Counted from the stretch's first letter, positions 25,365 to 35,155 are shown. The stretch is DNA of 64,000 bases from Desulforhopalus singaporensis (GCF_900104445.1 NZ_FNJI01000007.1:62001-126000); one strand, 5' to 3'. Numbers and translations are program-made. Notes: generated from the sequence alone by a model not told the origin.

Positions 25365-25411
25365 AACATTAATGGCGTTGCAACCCTTACGGTTGCGACG
25401 CCATTAATGTT
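25365..25411 (+). terminator. Long hairpin terminator after livM
   Basis: Twenty-one-base arms with a single mismatch (a possible G-U pair) enclose a CTTAC loop, beginning AACATTAATGGCG and ending CGCCATTAATGTT. Only a short TTT follows on the plus strand. It separates convergent livM and yeiH and probably ends transcripts from both sides. Confidence 0.75.
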
Positions 25412-25583
25412 TTGGGGATACAGAACCGCCGATAATATTACCTGGTTACTCTCACCCTTTTGCAAACAGGTGCAAATCCTGACTCCCGGCTGGTGATGAA
25501 ACAGCCACCATCCGGGATCTTCGTTGTCTGCGCCGGCTTAACCGGCAACATGACGGATCAGGATTGAAATTTTTCAATACATC

Positions 25584-26627
25584 CTAGCAGACGGCCGTGA
25601 AAAAAATTGTGGCAAGATAGCCAAAACCCAGCACCCATACAAAAAGGATTGTGGCAAGATAGATTGGTGCAGGGCCCACTTTTTTGAGGCGGGAAACACT
25701 CGTTTCCATACCAAGGGCGCACATGGTCATGGTGAGCAGGAAAATATCCATCCTGTTTATCGCTTTGACCAGTTCAGCGGGAAGAAGCTGGAATGAGTTG
25801 AAAACCACAACCCCGAGAAACATAACGGCAAACCAGGGGACGGCAATCTTTTTGCTCTGGTCGCTGCCGTCAGCGCTTCTCCTCTTGAAGATCCATCCCG
25901 CGATAACAAGCACCGGTGCCAGCATGAGAACCCGTATCATCTTGGTAATAACTGCGTAACTCCCGGCTGTTGCGGAAACATCACTGCCGGCGGCAACGGC
26001 ATGGGCCACCTCATGGATGGAGCCGCCGACAAACATGCCATATGTCTTCTCGTCCATAACCAGCACACCGCTTTTATAGAGAAACGGCAACAGAAACATC
26101 GCCACAGTCCCGAAGATGACGACGGTCGCCACCGCAATACCGCTCTTGTGCGATTTAGACTCAAGCACAGGTTCCGCCGCGAGAATAGCCGCCGCGCCGC
26201 AAACGGAACTGCCGATTGTCGTCAAGAATGCGGTATCCCTGTCCATGCCGAGCAGTCTGGTGCCCAACAAATAGCCCACAAACAAGGTGGTTACGATAAC
26301 ACTCACCCCAAGCGCTATCCCCGGCAGGCCAACCTGCACAATGTCCTGCAGGGTAAGACGAAAACCATACATCACAATGGCAAACCGAAGCAGCGGCCTT
26401 GTCGAAAAAACAATTCCGGGAACCCATTCACGGGGCATCTGCGACCGCAGGGTGTTGCCGTAGGCTCCGCCGAGTGCAATACCGACAATCAGGGGGCTTA
26501 GCCCCAGGGCCGCGACTGTTGAATGCTGAGAAATAAGTGTTGCCGACATGGCAAATAAAGTTACAAACCAGATACCGTTTAATGTCTGCACCGAGACCAT
26601 CCTCTGTGCAACTGCTACTCGTCGCAT
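25584..26627 (-). CDS. YeiH-family putative sulfate/anion exporter (UPF0324)
   Basis: This 347-residue protein has about ten membrane segments and the family blocks FAIVMYGFRLTLQDI, TTIGSSVCGAAAI, and GGSIHEVAHAVAAG. The family is annotated as putative sulfate exporters; its true substrate is poorly known. AGGAG lies before the ATG. It is transcribed divergently from a LysR gene 119 bases away, the same arrangement as yeiH and yeiE in Escherichia coli, so the regulator very likely controls it. It converges with the end of the ABC importer module. Confidence 0.88.
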   Translation of the reverse strand: MRRVAVAQRMVSVQTLNGIWFVTLFAMSATLISQHSTVAALGLSPLIVGIALGGAYGNTLRSQMPREWVPGIVFSTRPLLRFAIVMYGFRLTLQDIVQVGLPGIALGVSVIVTTLFVGYLLGTRLLGMDRDTAFLTTIGSSVCGAAAILAAEPVLESKSHKSGIAVATVVIFGTVAMFLLPFLYKSGVLVMDEKTYGMFVGGSIHEVAHAVAAGSDVSATAGSYAVITKMIRVLMLAPVLVIAGWIFKRRSADGSDQSKKIAVPWFAVMFLGVVVFNSFQLLPAELVKAINRMDIFLLTMTMCALGMETSVSRLKKVGPAPIYLATILFVWVLGFGYLATIFFTAVC

Positions 26628-26746
26628 TGTCCTGCTCCTGATAAAAATTATTGGTTATTATGACTGGACAATAGACTGTGATTATGGTTAAGTCAATTTT
26701 ATAAATTTTCCCCTTTGATTAGATTAAATTAAACCTAAAACTCACC

Positions 26747-27652
26747 ATGGACATTACCATACGACAGGCAGAGCTGTTTCTCGCGCTGGTACGGACAGAG
26801 AGAGTGCAGAGTGTTGCAAAAGAATTTTTCCTTACCCAGTCCGCAGTATCAACGGCTATCAGGAGGTTTGAGGAATCCGTCGGGGTCCCCCTGTTTGATC
26901 GGGCCCATAAAAAAATCACCGCCAACAGCAACGGCAAGACACTGGCCGAAGAACTGGCTCCTCTCGTCACCCAATTTCAAAACGTTACCTCGATGTTCCA
27001 AAAAGACTATATCTCAGGCCGGCTCGAGATCGGGGCAAGCCAGACACTGGCCGACTATCTGTTGCCGCAGGTTCTGTATGGTTTTCAGGTACGGCACCCC
27101 AAAGCGCAGCTTTCAATCTGGTCAGGCAACTCAAGAGAAGTTGTTCATGCCGTGGAGCTGGGGGAGGTGCCTGTCGGCTTTATTGAAGGTGAAGTACCGA
27201 GCAGGATGCTTGAGAGTACGTTGATGGGTTCCGAGGAACTTGTGGTTGTCTCTTCAGACAAAGAATTTGCCGGAGCGAAAAGCTACACCATGGACGAACT
27301 GCTGCATTACCGTTGGATATTGCGGGAGAGTGGCTCCGGTACACGCGAGGCGTTTATCCACCAGTTGCTGGAAAAAGCCCAGAAACTTAATATCTTCATG
27401 GAGCTTGACCATATTGAGTCGATCAAGCACGTCCTGCGCAATCCCGGAACACTCAGCTGTCTTTCCCAGCACAGCATCATACATGAGTTGGCGCGAGGCG
27501 CCCTCTACCCCGTTCAGGTTGAAGACTCTTTCACCAGGAACCTATACCAGGTGATCCATCCTCGCCAGTCGTCGACACTGCTTATGGAAGCGGTCTCTGC
27601 AGACATCAGTGAAGCTATTGTCACGGCCAGCCGCTCCCTGACCGCCCTGTAG
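26747..27652 (+). CDS. LysR-family transcriptional regulator (YeiE-like position)
   Basis: This 301-residue protein has an N-terminal LysR helix-turn-helix (VQSVAKEFFLTQSAVSTAIR, FEESVGVPLFDR) and a C-terminal effector-binding domain (LEIGASQTLADYLLP, GSGTREAFIHQLL) like that of CysB/CysL/YeiE-type regulators. It is divergent from the YeiH-type exporter and shares its 119-base A/T-rich intergenic region. Regulation of the exporter is inferred from this arrangement. An A-rich stretch rather than a good Shine-Dalgarno precedes the ATG. Confidence 0.92.
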   Translation: MDITIRQAELFLALVRTERVQSVAKEFFLTQSAVSTAIRRFEESVGVPLFDRAHKKITANSNGKTLAEELAPLVTQFQNVTSMFQKDYISGRLEIGASQTLADYLLPQVLYGFQVRHPKAQLSIWSGNSREVVHAVELGEVPVGFIEGEVPSRMLESTLMGSEELVVVSSDKEFAGAKSYTMDELLHYRWILRESGSGTREAFIHQLLEKAQKLNIFMELDHIESIKHVLRNPGTLSCLSQHSIIHELARGALYPVQVEDSFTRNLYQVIHPRQSSTLLMEAVSADISEAIVTASRSLTAL

Positions 27653-27710
27653 GGCGGTACCCCAACCATTTCCTGAACTTTTCTGGCACAAATATTTATT
27701 TTTTGCCTTA

Positions 27711-27745
27711 CCATAACTCACCTCAACTATTCAGGTGAGTTATGG
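27711..27745. terminator. Bidirectional terminator between lysR and cusA
   Basis: Thirteen-base perfect arms, CCATAACTCACCT and AGGTGAGTTATGG, enclose a nine-base loop. It lies between convergent genes. A smaller hairpin (ACCGCCC, TGTA, GGGCGGT) at 27641-27658 covers the lysR stop codon. Confidence 0.7.
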
Positions 27746-27751
27746 AGCAGT

Positions 27752-30700
27752 CTACGACTGGCGGGAACTGATCGATCTTTTTTTCCAGAGATAGAACAGT
27801 GCCGGGACCACCAGCAGGGTCAGGAGCACCGAACTCACCATCCCGCCCACCATGGGAGCGGCTATACGGCTCATAACCTCCGACCCGGTTCCTGTCCCGA
27901 ACAAAATGGGCAGAAGCCCCACGACAATCGCGGCGGCGGTCATCATCACCGGCCTTACGCGCATTCCAGCACCTTCGAGGACGGCTTCAAGCAGGTGGGA
28001 CTGGCCAGGCTCGCACCCCTCTTCCCTGCACCTGGCAATCATCCTGTAATAACGCTGATTGAGGTAAACCAGCATGATTACGCCGATCTCGACGGAAACT
28101 CCCGCCAACGCAATAAAGCCGACACCCACGGCAACGGAAAAATTGTAGTTTTCCAGATACATAAGCCATACACTGCCAACCATCGCCAGGGGAAGAGTTC
28201 CCATAATTATCGCAACTTCGATAAAATTCCTGAAATTCATGAACAACAGCACAACGATAATGGCAAGGGTCAACGGTACCACATAACTCAGTTTTTCCTT
28301 GGCCCGCAGCATATATTCATACTGCCCGGACCAGGTAAGAGAATAGCCGGGAGGCAATTCAACGCGGTCCTTAACCACCTTCTGCGCCCTTACCACGTAA
28401 CTGCCTATATCGACTCCCTCGATATCAACAAACGTCCAGCCGTTTAACCGCGCATTCTCACTCTTAATTGCCGGCGGCCCGTCCTCGACAAATATGTCGG
28501 CGACATCCCCAAGAGATATACGCTGACCGCTTTCCGTTACTATCGGTAAAAGAGAAAGTTGTTCCGGCGAATTGCGAAAATCATGGGGGTAGCGGATATT
28601 TACCGGGTAACGCTCAAGCCCTTCCACCGTCTGGGTGACTTTCATACCGCCTATGGCGGTGGCAACCACCTGCTGCACGTCCGCTATATTCAGACCGTAC
28701 CGCGCCGCTTTTTCCCGCTGAATGTCGACCTTGATATAGCGTCCCCCGGCAACCCGTTCGGAATAGACAGAGGCTGTTCCGGCAACGTCTGCGAGAATTT
28801 TTTCAAGCTGCTGGCCGATTTCCTGGATCCTGGTAAGGTCGGGACCGGCCACCTTGATGCCCACCGGGGTTTTTATCCCCGTTGCCAGCATGTCGATCCT
28901 GGTCTTGATCGGCATCACCCAGGCGTTGGTCAGCCCGGGCAGTTTAACCAGCGTATCAAACTCTTTTTTCAGCGATTCGGTGGTGACACCGGCACGCCAC
29001 TGGTCCCTTGGTTTGAGCTGGATAAATGTCTCAATCATTGTCAAGGGAGCGGGATCGGTAGCCGTTTCGGCACGTCCGACTTTACCGAAAACCGTCTCGA
29101 CCTCGGGCACGGTGGCGATAAGCTTGTCGGTCTGCTGCAACAACTCCCTCGCCTTGCCGATGGAAATCCCGGGATATGTGGTCGGCATGTACATCAGGTC
29201 CCCCTCGTCAAGCGGGGGGATAAATTCACTGCCGATCTTGTCTATGGGCCACAACCCGACCAGCAGTATCATCAGCGACGCCAGGAGAACGGTCTTTGGA
29301 AAACGCAGAACCGTGCGCAGGGCAGGGAGATAGATTGCGGTGAGCAAACGGTTAAGAGGGTTCTTGTGCTCCGGCAGCACCCTTCCACGGATGAAATAGC
29401 CCATCAGGACCGGCACCAAGGTGATGGCGAGAGCGGCTGCGGCGGCCATGGCGTATGTCTTGGTAAAAGCCAGCGGTGAGAACATCCTCCCCTCCTGGGC
29501 CTCAAGGGTAAATACCGGGACAAAACTTACGGTGATGATCAGCAGGCTGAAAAAGAGCGCCGGCCCGACTTCACTTGCGGAATCCGCCACGACCCGCCAC
29601 CTGTTCTCCCTGGTCAGCGGACTCTTCTCCATATGCTTGTGCATATTTTCGATCATGACGATCGCTCCGTCAATCATTGCTCCAATGGCAATGGCAATGC
29701 CGCCCAGGGACATGATGTTGGCGTTGAGCCCCTGGATGTGCATGATAATGAACGCGGTCAGGATACCGACCGGCAGGCTGACAATGGCGACAAGAGATGA
29801 CCGGATGTGAAAAAGAAACATTATACAGACCAGGGCAACCACTGCAAATTCCTCCAGGAGCTTATGCCAGAGGTTGTTGATTGCCCGTTTGATCAAGGCG
29901 CTCCGGTCATACACCGGTATTATCTCAACCCCTTCGGGCAGCCCTTTTTTCAACTCCTCAAGCTTGACCTTGACCCCGTCAATGGTCTTCTGGGCGTTCT
30001 CACCAAAACGCATAACGATGATTCCGCCCACAGTTTCCCCTTCGCCGTCAAGTTCGGCTATACCGCGGCGCATCTGCGGTCCGATACCGATGTCGGCGAC
30101 GTCTTTTAATAACAGCGGCGTACCGTTACTGTTCACTCCCAGGGGGATGTTGCCGAGGTTTTTCTCGCTCTGGAGATACCCGGTTGCGCGCACCATATAT
30201 TCAGCTTCGGCCATCTCCACCACAGAGGCACCTATTTCCTGGTTTCCTTTTTTGATCGCCATCTGTATTTTCGACAAGGGGATGCCGAAAGCCCTGAGTT
30301 TTTCCGGATGAACCTTTACCTGATACTGTTTTACCATCCCGCCGACTGCTGAAACCTCTGAAACTCCGGGAACGGTCTGCAGCTCGTACTTCAAAAACCA
30401 GTCCTGGAGAGAGCGCAACTGGCTGATGTCATGTCTGCCGGTCCTGTCGACAAGAGCATAAAGATATACCCAGCCCACTCCGGTGGCGTCAGGCCCCAGC
30501 TGTGGGCGGGCATTATCGGGCAACGATGGAGCGACCTGGCTGAGATACTCTAGGACGCGACTCCTTGCCCAGTAAAGGTCGGTTTTATCGTCAAAAATAA
30601 CATAAACATAGGAATCGCCGAAGAAAGAATAGCCGCGGACGGTGACCGCGCCGGGGACGGAGAGCATAGCCGTTGTCAGGGGATAGGTGACCTGATCCTC

Positions 30701-30883
30701 AACCACCTGGGGAGCCTGTCCCGGATAGGTCGTCTTGATTATCACCTGGACATCCGAAAGATCGGGGATGGCGTCGACCGGAGTATTTTTCAGTGAATAT
30801 AACCCAAGCCCTGTCAGGATGAAGGTGGCCAGGAGTATGAAAAAACGATTTTTCACCGACCAGCGTATAATAGCTTCTATCAT
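27752..30883 (-). CDS. cusA: Heavy-metal efflux RND transporter CusA-like (Cu/Ag)
   Basis: This inner-membrane pump exports monovalent copper or silver, driven by protons. The 1043-residue protein starts at the ATG at 30883, with AAGGAAAA upstream; a TTG at 30901 is less likely. It has the RND layout of 12 membrane segments and two periplasmic loops (STYPGQAPQ-type N-terminal porter block as TTYPGQAPQVVEDQVTYP). CusA-type methionine positions are kept in TDPAPLTMIETFIQLKP and RIDMLATGIKTPVGIKV, which favours Cu(I)/Ag(I) over Zn/Co/Cd pumps. Membrane segment 4 has the acidic proton-relay region (GAMIDGAIVMIEN). It is the last gene of cusCBA. Confidence 0.93.
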   Translation of the reverse strand: MIEAIIRWSVKNRFFILLATFILTGLGLYSLKNTPVDAIPDLSDVQVIIKTTYPGQAPQVVEDQVTYPLTTAMLSVPGAVTVRGYSFFGDSYVYVIFDDKTDLYWARSRVLEYLSQVAPSLPDNARPQLGPDATGVGWVYLYALVDRTGRHDISQLRSLQDWFLKYELQTVPGVSEVSAVGGMVKQYQVKVHPEKLRAFGIPLSKIQMAIKKGNQEIGASVVEMAEAEYMVRATGYLQSEKNLGNIPLGVNSNGTPLLLKDVADIGIGPQMRRGIAELDGEGETVGGIIVMRFGENAQKTIDGVKVKLEELKKGLPEGVEIIPVYDRSALIKRAINNLWHKLLEEFAVVALVCIMFLFHIRSSLVAIVSLPVGILTAFIIMHIQGLNANIMSLGGIAIAIGAMIDGAIVMIENMHKHMEKSPLTRENRWRVVADSASEVGPALFFSLLIITVSFVPVFTLEAQEGRMFSPLAFTKTYAMAAAAALAITLVPVLMGYFIRGRVLPEHKNPLNRLLTAIYLPALRTVLRFPKTVLLASLMILLVGLWPIDKIGSEFIPPLDEGDLMYMPTTYPGISIGKARELLQQTDKLIATVPEVETVFGKVGRAETATDPAPLTMIETFIQLKPRDQWRAGVTTESLKKEFDTLVKLPGLTNAWVMPIKTRIDMLATGIKTPVGIKVAGPDLTRIQEIGQQLEKILADVAGTASVYSERVAGGRYIKVDIQREKAARYGLNIADVQQVVATAIGGMKVTQTVEGLERYPVNIRYPHDFRNSPEQLSLLPIVTESGQRISLGDVADIFVEDGPPAIKSENARLNGWTFVDIEGVDIGSYVVRAQKVVKDRVELPPGYSLTWSGQYEYMLRAKEKLSYVVPLTLAIIVVLLFMNFRNFIEVAIIMGTLPLAMVGSVWLMYLENYNFSVAVGVGFIALAGVSVEIGVIMLVYLNQRYYRMIARCREEGCEPGQSHLLEAVLEGAGMRVRPVMMTAAAIVVGLLPILFGTGTGSEVMSRIAAPMVGGMVSSVLLTLLVVPALFYLWKKRSISSRQS

Positions 30884-30918
30884 GGAATTTTCCTTAATCA
30901 ATTATGGCCGCTTTGGTC

Positions 30919-32478
30919 TCAATCGCCAAGATTCATGTCATCAAGACTCATATCGTCGATACTCATATCATCAAGGCTTTTATTTTCCTCCGAACCGGGG
31001 ATGTGGATGTTGGTGATCTGGTACTGATCCCGGCCGAGCCTGGATATTTCAACGTGGAGCTCCTCACCTTCGGCAAGCCGCTGCATGTCCACAGAATCGG
31101 CGACCTTGAAATCCATGGTCATCTCAGGCCAGTCCCATACCTTGATGGCCTTGTGGGTGGCCTTGACCATACGCTGATCACCCATCAGTTTGTTGATGGT
31201 CGCAGCAACCCAGACACTGTCCGGCACCGAAACCTCACCGTGGTTCATTCGCTTGAAGTCGGAGGTTTTGCTCGATTCCGAATCGAGCAGGAATTGCGCC
31301 GAGGTTACGACCATGTCGCTTTCGGTCAATCCCGAAAGAATTTCCGCCGACTGTTCATCGATTCTGCCTACTTTGACATTGACCGACTTGAACCGGCCCT
31401 CCCCCAGCGCGAGTACAACACGGCTGGTTCGACCTGAACGGATCACCGCTTCTTTTGATACCAGCAGGGTTTTCCCGGAACTTGGTGAAGAGATGACAAC
31501 CTGAGCGAACATACCCGGCTTGAGCAGGTTGTCCCCGTTATCAAAACGTAAACGGACCCGTACCGTTCTTGTCTTGGGGTCGAGCGACGGATAGACGTAG
31601 TCCACAGCACCCCGCCATTCTCTGCCGGGCAAATAGTCAAGAGTCATGGTTACCGGCAGCCCGATTTGCACCAGAGATGCCTGCCTTTCAAAAACCTCGG
31701 CCTCCACCCAGACCTGGGAGAGGGTTCCGATGGACATGATGGTAGACCCTGGATTCACATAATAGCCCTGGCGTATATTCAGGTAATCGACAACCCCGCT
31801 TCTGGGAGCGTAGAACGTCACCGACTGCTTGACTCTTCCATCCTTTTTTATTTCAGCTATCAGCGATTCGGGCACCCGGAGGGCGAACAGGCGGTTTTCG
31901 GCAGCCTCGACCAGCCGTGAATTTTTTCTGTCAAGGGCGAGAACAAGCTCTTGCTGGGCATTGACGAGTTCCGGAGAATAAATTTCGTAAAGCGGTTCTC
32001 CTTTTTTTACAGGATCGCCGGATGCCTTGATGTACAGCCGATCGATCCATCCCGCTACTCTTGGATGGATATGTACCAGCTGGTCTTCATCGTATTTGAC
32101 ATAACCGACCGTCTGGATAGTTGACTGCATCGATTTCAGCTCGACGGCGGCGGTACGGACGCCGAGGTTATTGACAACATCCGGAGAAATTTTGACGGTG
32201 CCCGGCCCGCTGTCTGATTCGCCACCCTCCTCTTCATATACCGGGACGAGATCCATCCCCATGGGTGATTTCCCCGGTTTGTCACGCCGGTAATTCGGGT
32301 CCATGGGAGCGACCCAGTATAACGGCTCCTTCTTGTCTGGTTTTGCTGCATCAGCTTCCTCGACACCAGTGCTAGGTGCAATGGTGGATAATAGCAGTGG
32401 ATATGCTTTCCAGGTAGCTAACGAGCCGGCGACAAGACCGACGATAAGGCCAGCGACCACAGCTCCGATCTTTTTCAT
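30919..32478 (-). CDS. cusB: CusB-like membrane fusion protein with fused CusF domain and Asp-Met tail
   Basis: This 519-residue protein starts with a signal/anchor segment, then a heavy-metal-binding domain (APMDPNY...KSPMGMDLVPVY, about 55-85). The periplasmic adaptor body follows, with beta-barrel and lipoyl-like domains (VRTAAVELKSM, FYAPRSGVVDYLNIRQGYYV). A CusF-like domain sits near 430-500 with the WPEMTMDF motif used by CusF to bind Cu(I) through Met and Trp. A short acidic tail with three repeats, SLDDMSIDDMSLDDM, ends the protein. In Escherichia coli CusF is a separate protein, so here chaperone and adaptor are fused. The start overlaps the cusC stop by four bases. Confidence 0.92.
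   Translation of the reverse strand: MKKIGAVVAGLIVGLVAGSLATWKAYPLLLSTIAPSTGVEEADAAKPDKKEPLYWVAPMDPNYRRDKPGKSPMGMDLVPVYEEEGGESDSGPGTVKISPDVVNNLGVRTAAVELKSMQSTIQTVGYVKYDEDQLVHIHPRVAGWIDRLYIKASGDPVKKGEPLYEIYSPELVNAQQELVLALDRKNSRLVEAAENRLFALRVPESLIAEIKKDGRVKQSVTFYAPRSGVVDYLNIRQGYYVNPGSTIMSIGTLSQVWVEAEVFERQASLVQIGLPVTMTLDYLPGREWRGAVDYVYPSLDPKTRTVRVRLRFDNGDNLLKPGMFAQVVISSPSSGKTLLVSKEAVIRSGRTSRVVLALGEGRFKSVNVKVGRIDEQSAEILSGLTESDMVVTSAQFLLDSESSKTSDFKRMNHGEVSVPDSVWVAATINKLMGDQRMVKATHKAIKVWDWPEMTMDFKVADSVDMQRLAEGEELHVEISRLGRDQYQITNIHIPGSEENKSLDDMSIDDMSLDDMNLGD
30933..30977 (-). repeat. Three tandem 15-base repeats encoding S-(L/I)-D-D-M at the cusB C-terminus
   Basis: Units at 30933-30947, 30948-30962 and 30963-30977 differ at a few positions and encode five-residue repeats ending in DDM. 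They lie just inside the cusB stop codon. Asp-Asp-Met repeats in a copper efflux adaptor could bind metal; this is inference. Confidence 0.75.
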
Positions 32479-33890
32479 TTCCTGTCTCCAGTTATTTCGT
32501 TGATGGCGACTATATCATTGGGGACCTGCATAACGTAGTAATTCAGTTGAGTTATTGTCTTTTGTTTTTCTATGGATATTGCCAGGTAATCGATCCTGGC
32601 GTTTAACTCGGCAATGCGCGCTCGAACCACCTCGGCAAAATCACCGTCATCGTTGGTGTAGGCGGTCAAGGAAGCCTCCGCCTGCTCGTGCATCTGCGGC
32701 AATAACGTTTGTTGATAGAGGTCTTCACGCTGGTTCAGGCGGCGCAGCTGGAGTCTGTATTTTTCAAAATCGGCAACCATCCTTCGCAGCAGCTGCCACT
32801 TCTGCGTCGCTGTCGACAAGGCTTTAGACCTGGCCGACGCCATCTGTTTGTCCTGGCGATTTTTAGTAAAAATAGGCAGATCAAAAGATACTCCGACAGA
32901 GAGAAAATCCGCCCTGTCGCTGCCGTCCGGCGTATCGGCCCGATACCCGTAACTGGCCGACAGTCCCCATTCCGGCTTATATTTCTGTTTCGCCAGCTCA
33001 ACGGCCAGGTCATTGGCTTTTATCTTCTGATCCAGGTCGGAAACAGCCGGATGGTGCAAAAGATACTGATAGAGTTGCTGCGGATCGATCTCGCCCGGCG
33101 CGGTAAAAAGGTCTTTGTCGAGCATCTTTATATCGGGAAACATGCTGTCCAGTGCAATGTCGTTTCCTGTGCCAGCCTGAGGGTCCAGCTGTTCTGAGGG
33201 CTTGTATTCCCGGCGGAAATTTTCATTTATCCAACCGCCAAGATTTTCAAGAGCCATTTCTTTTTGCTGCTTGAGTTTTGTCAGCCGGTCGTCGAGCCTG
33301 GTAAGTTCAAGCTGGGCCCTGACAATATCCTGCTGTCTGGTTCTGCCAAGTGCTGCGGAGTAACTGGCCTCGGCGACATCTGCCAACTGTTCGAACAGCG
33401 GTCTGTCCTTTTCTATCAGAAAGATCGATTCCTGGGCCTTATAGGCTTCGAGCCAAAAATCGCTTACCATAACGGCAACCCTGGCTTCTCGATCCTTCCG
33501 CTGCAGGGGGAACTGCGTACTGAACATTTGCAACTGCTGCCGCGTGAGGTCAAGGGTGTCCCCCCGGGGAATCATCTGGGTGACGCCGATTTTCAGCTGG
33601 GTCATCGGCTCCTGATCCAGATTGAAAGTGTCGGTGGGCAAATTTGCCGCCCCCAGAGAAACTTTCGGGTCCGGCAGGGTCCCCGAGGCAACACTCATTG
33701 CTTCCATCGAGTCCTGGGCATGTTTGTTGCCGACCAGCCAGGGGTCGTTTGCCAGCGCAGAATCGACGGCCGACTGCAACCCCAGGGATGAAGCGGCGAT
33801 AACCGAACCGGCTGACAGCAAGGTACAGCACACAGCACAACAAACCGTTTTGACGATTTTGATTTTTTGCCGACTGATCTTGTTTTTCAC
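32475..33890 (-). CDS. cusC: TolC/CusC-family outer membrane efflux protein
   Basis: This 471-residue protein has a signal peptide (VCCAVCCTLLSAGSVIAASS) and the duplicated helical-barrel pattern of outer membrane factors, with long coiled-coil stretches such as LTRLDDRLTKLKQQKEMALENL. The GTG start has AGGAGG seven bases upstream. The cysteine run lies in the signal peptide and does not form a good lipobox. It would form the exit duct for CusBA. It is most like the TolC family found with heavy-metal RND pumps. Confidence 0.87.
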   Translation of the reverse strand: MKNKISRQKIKIVKTVCCAVCCTLLSAGSVIAASSLGLQSAVDSALANDPWLVGNKHAQDSMEAMSVASGTLPDPKVSLGAANLPTDTFNLDQEPMTQLKIGVTQMIPRGDTLDLTRQQLQMFSTQFPLQRKDREARVAVMVSDFWLEAYKAQESIFLIEKDRPLFEQLADVAEASYSAALGRTRQQDIVRAQLELTRLDDRLTKLKQQKEMALENLGGWINENFRREYKPSEQLDPQAGTGNDIALDSMFPDIKMLDKDLFTAPGEIDPQQLYQYLLHHPAVSDLDQKIKANDLAVELAKQKYKPEWGLSASYGYRADTPDGSDRADFLSVGVSFDLPIFTKNRQDKQMASARSKALSTATQKWQLLRRMVADFEKYRLQLRRLNQREDLYQQTLLPQMHEQAEASLTAYTNDDGDFAEVVRARIAELNARIDYLAISIEKQKTITQLNYYVMQVPNDIVAINEITGDRK

Positions 33891-34258
33891 GGCGGATCCT
33901 CCTGAAAAATTTGCGTTCCCGGGAAATATTCCCCCTCATTGCTTCACTCCTGGGGACATACCGATAACATAGTATATCTCAATCGGTCGGAAAATTTCTG
34001 CCGGGCCTGAATTTCAGGTGATTACTACAACGGCTATTGATTATCCCCGTTGAAATCAAGTGTCGACACCCCGGTTGCAGTTTGGTATGCCGGATGGGCC
34101 GCAATTACCCTGATTGGGATCTGTTTTGTCTAGCAGGGTAGTCTTCACCTGAAACCCCACAGGATGTTCTTTTGCATCAGGGACAAGGGCACCCGGCCTA
34201 AGACTGGCATCCCTGTTGCCTGAAAAAACTTCAGACACCATCAACCAACAGAGTTTTT
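33891..34258. other. Non-coding gap between the YtkA-like gene and cusC
   Basis: No convincing gene is seen. A 68-codon frame (34056-34262) starts from a GTG overlapping the upstream stop but resembles no family and has poor composition. The region may carry a cusC promoter or be a simple spacer. Confidence 0.35.
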
Positions 34259-34702
34259 TCACATTGGCATATGTGAATACCAGAATTTTACGGTATGCTC
34301 TCCGCCCGCTTCCTTAAACAGGCAGATAATTCCCCACTTCCCCGGCTCGTCAATGGTAAAGTTCGCCGCAAAAATACCACTGCCGTAATCCTTGAGATTG
34401 GCAAGCTGCTCTTTTCCCGATGGCGAAACAAGCTTCACCTTTCCCACGGCTTTTAAGATTTTTTCTCCATTGCGCATAAATGACATCATAACGTGGTGGG
34501 TCCTGCCCTCGGGATCCTTCATATTCATACTTGCCAGATCCATGACCTGAAACTGGGCGTGCAAATCATCCACCATTGTTTTATGGACAAAGCTATTGCC
34601 CTTATGGTCCATTGTGTGTCCGTGACCTGAGTCCGACATGGCAAAGGAATTGGTATAAACGAAAATAGTGAGCAGAGTGAGTAACAGGCTTATTCTTTTC
34701 AT
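34259..34702 (-). CDS. Secreted YtkA/FixH-like protein upstream of the Cus system
   Basis: This 147-residue protein has a signal peptide (RISLLLTLLTIFVYTNSFA) and a His/Met-rich mature start (MSDSGHGHTMDHKG). A single beta-sandwich-like domain follows, with KAVGKVKLVSPSGKEQ and FAANFTIDEPGKWGIICLF, as in YtkA/FixH-like proteins. CAGGAGAGA precedes the ATG. It lies 368 bases upstream of cusC on the same strand. The histidines and methionines suggest periplasmic copper binding in support of the efflux pump. The family is tentative and the function is inference. Confidence 0.65.
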   Translation of the reverse strand: MKRISLLLTLLTIFVYTNSFAMSDSGHGHTMDHKGNSFVHKTMVDDLHAQFQVMDLASMNMKDPEGRTHHVMMSFMRNGEKILKAVGKVKLVSPSGKEQLANLKDYGSGIFAANFTIDEPGKWGIICLFKEAGGEHTVKFWYSHMPM

Positions 34703-35155
34703 TGTTCTCTCCTGAAAAAAAAATCGAGGTTAATAATTGGGGCGGAAAAGACACCACTTCGTCCCGGTGATTGTCCTCGTACAAGCAATAGAGGTGCCAG
34801 CAGGGAAAAAAATAAAATGATATCCCGGTACCCCTCATAACAAGTGACAAAATAAAATCTTCCCGCGTGTGGTGTAGTCGTGCATTGCGACCAACTGCCT
34901 AATAACCAGACACCAGAACGGAGACAACTGTCTCGTTTCTGTACAACCTAAAGTGCTGGGAAATTTCTTCCAAGGCTCCAGCGGGTACCTGTATGTTACG
35001 ATAAGTTCAAACCGGTCAGCTGTTATCCTTGTTTGGTTTAGTTTTTGCTGGATTGAGTTACAGTTAAGGTTAGCCGCACTCTCAATCCACCAGGCCAGAG
35101 CAGATTTTTGGTCTGCAGGCTACAGAAATATCGACGCAAGGGAATCGACTGCACA
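34703..35155. other. 453-base divergent intergenic region
   Basis: This separates the minus-strand copper genes from the plus-strand phosphatase and should hold both promoters. I see no RNA gene and no clear metal-regulator palindrome. Confidence 0.4.

Noticed and set aside
34056-34262. 68-codon minus-strand ORF overlapping the stop of the YtkA-like gene (GTG start)
   Set aside because: The coupling start is suggestive, but the sequence resembles no family and lacks a credible composition.
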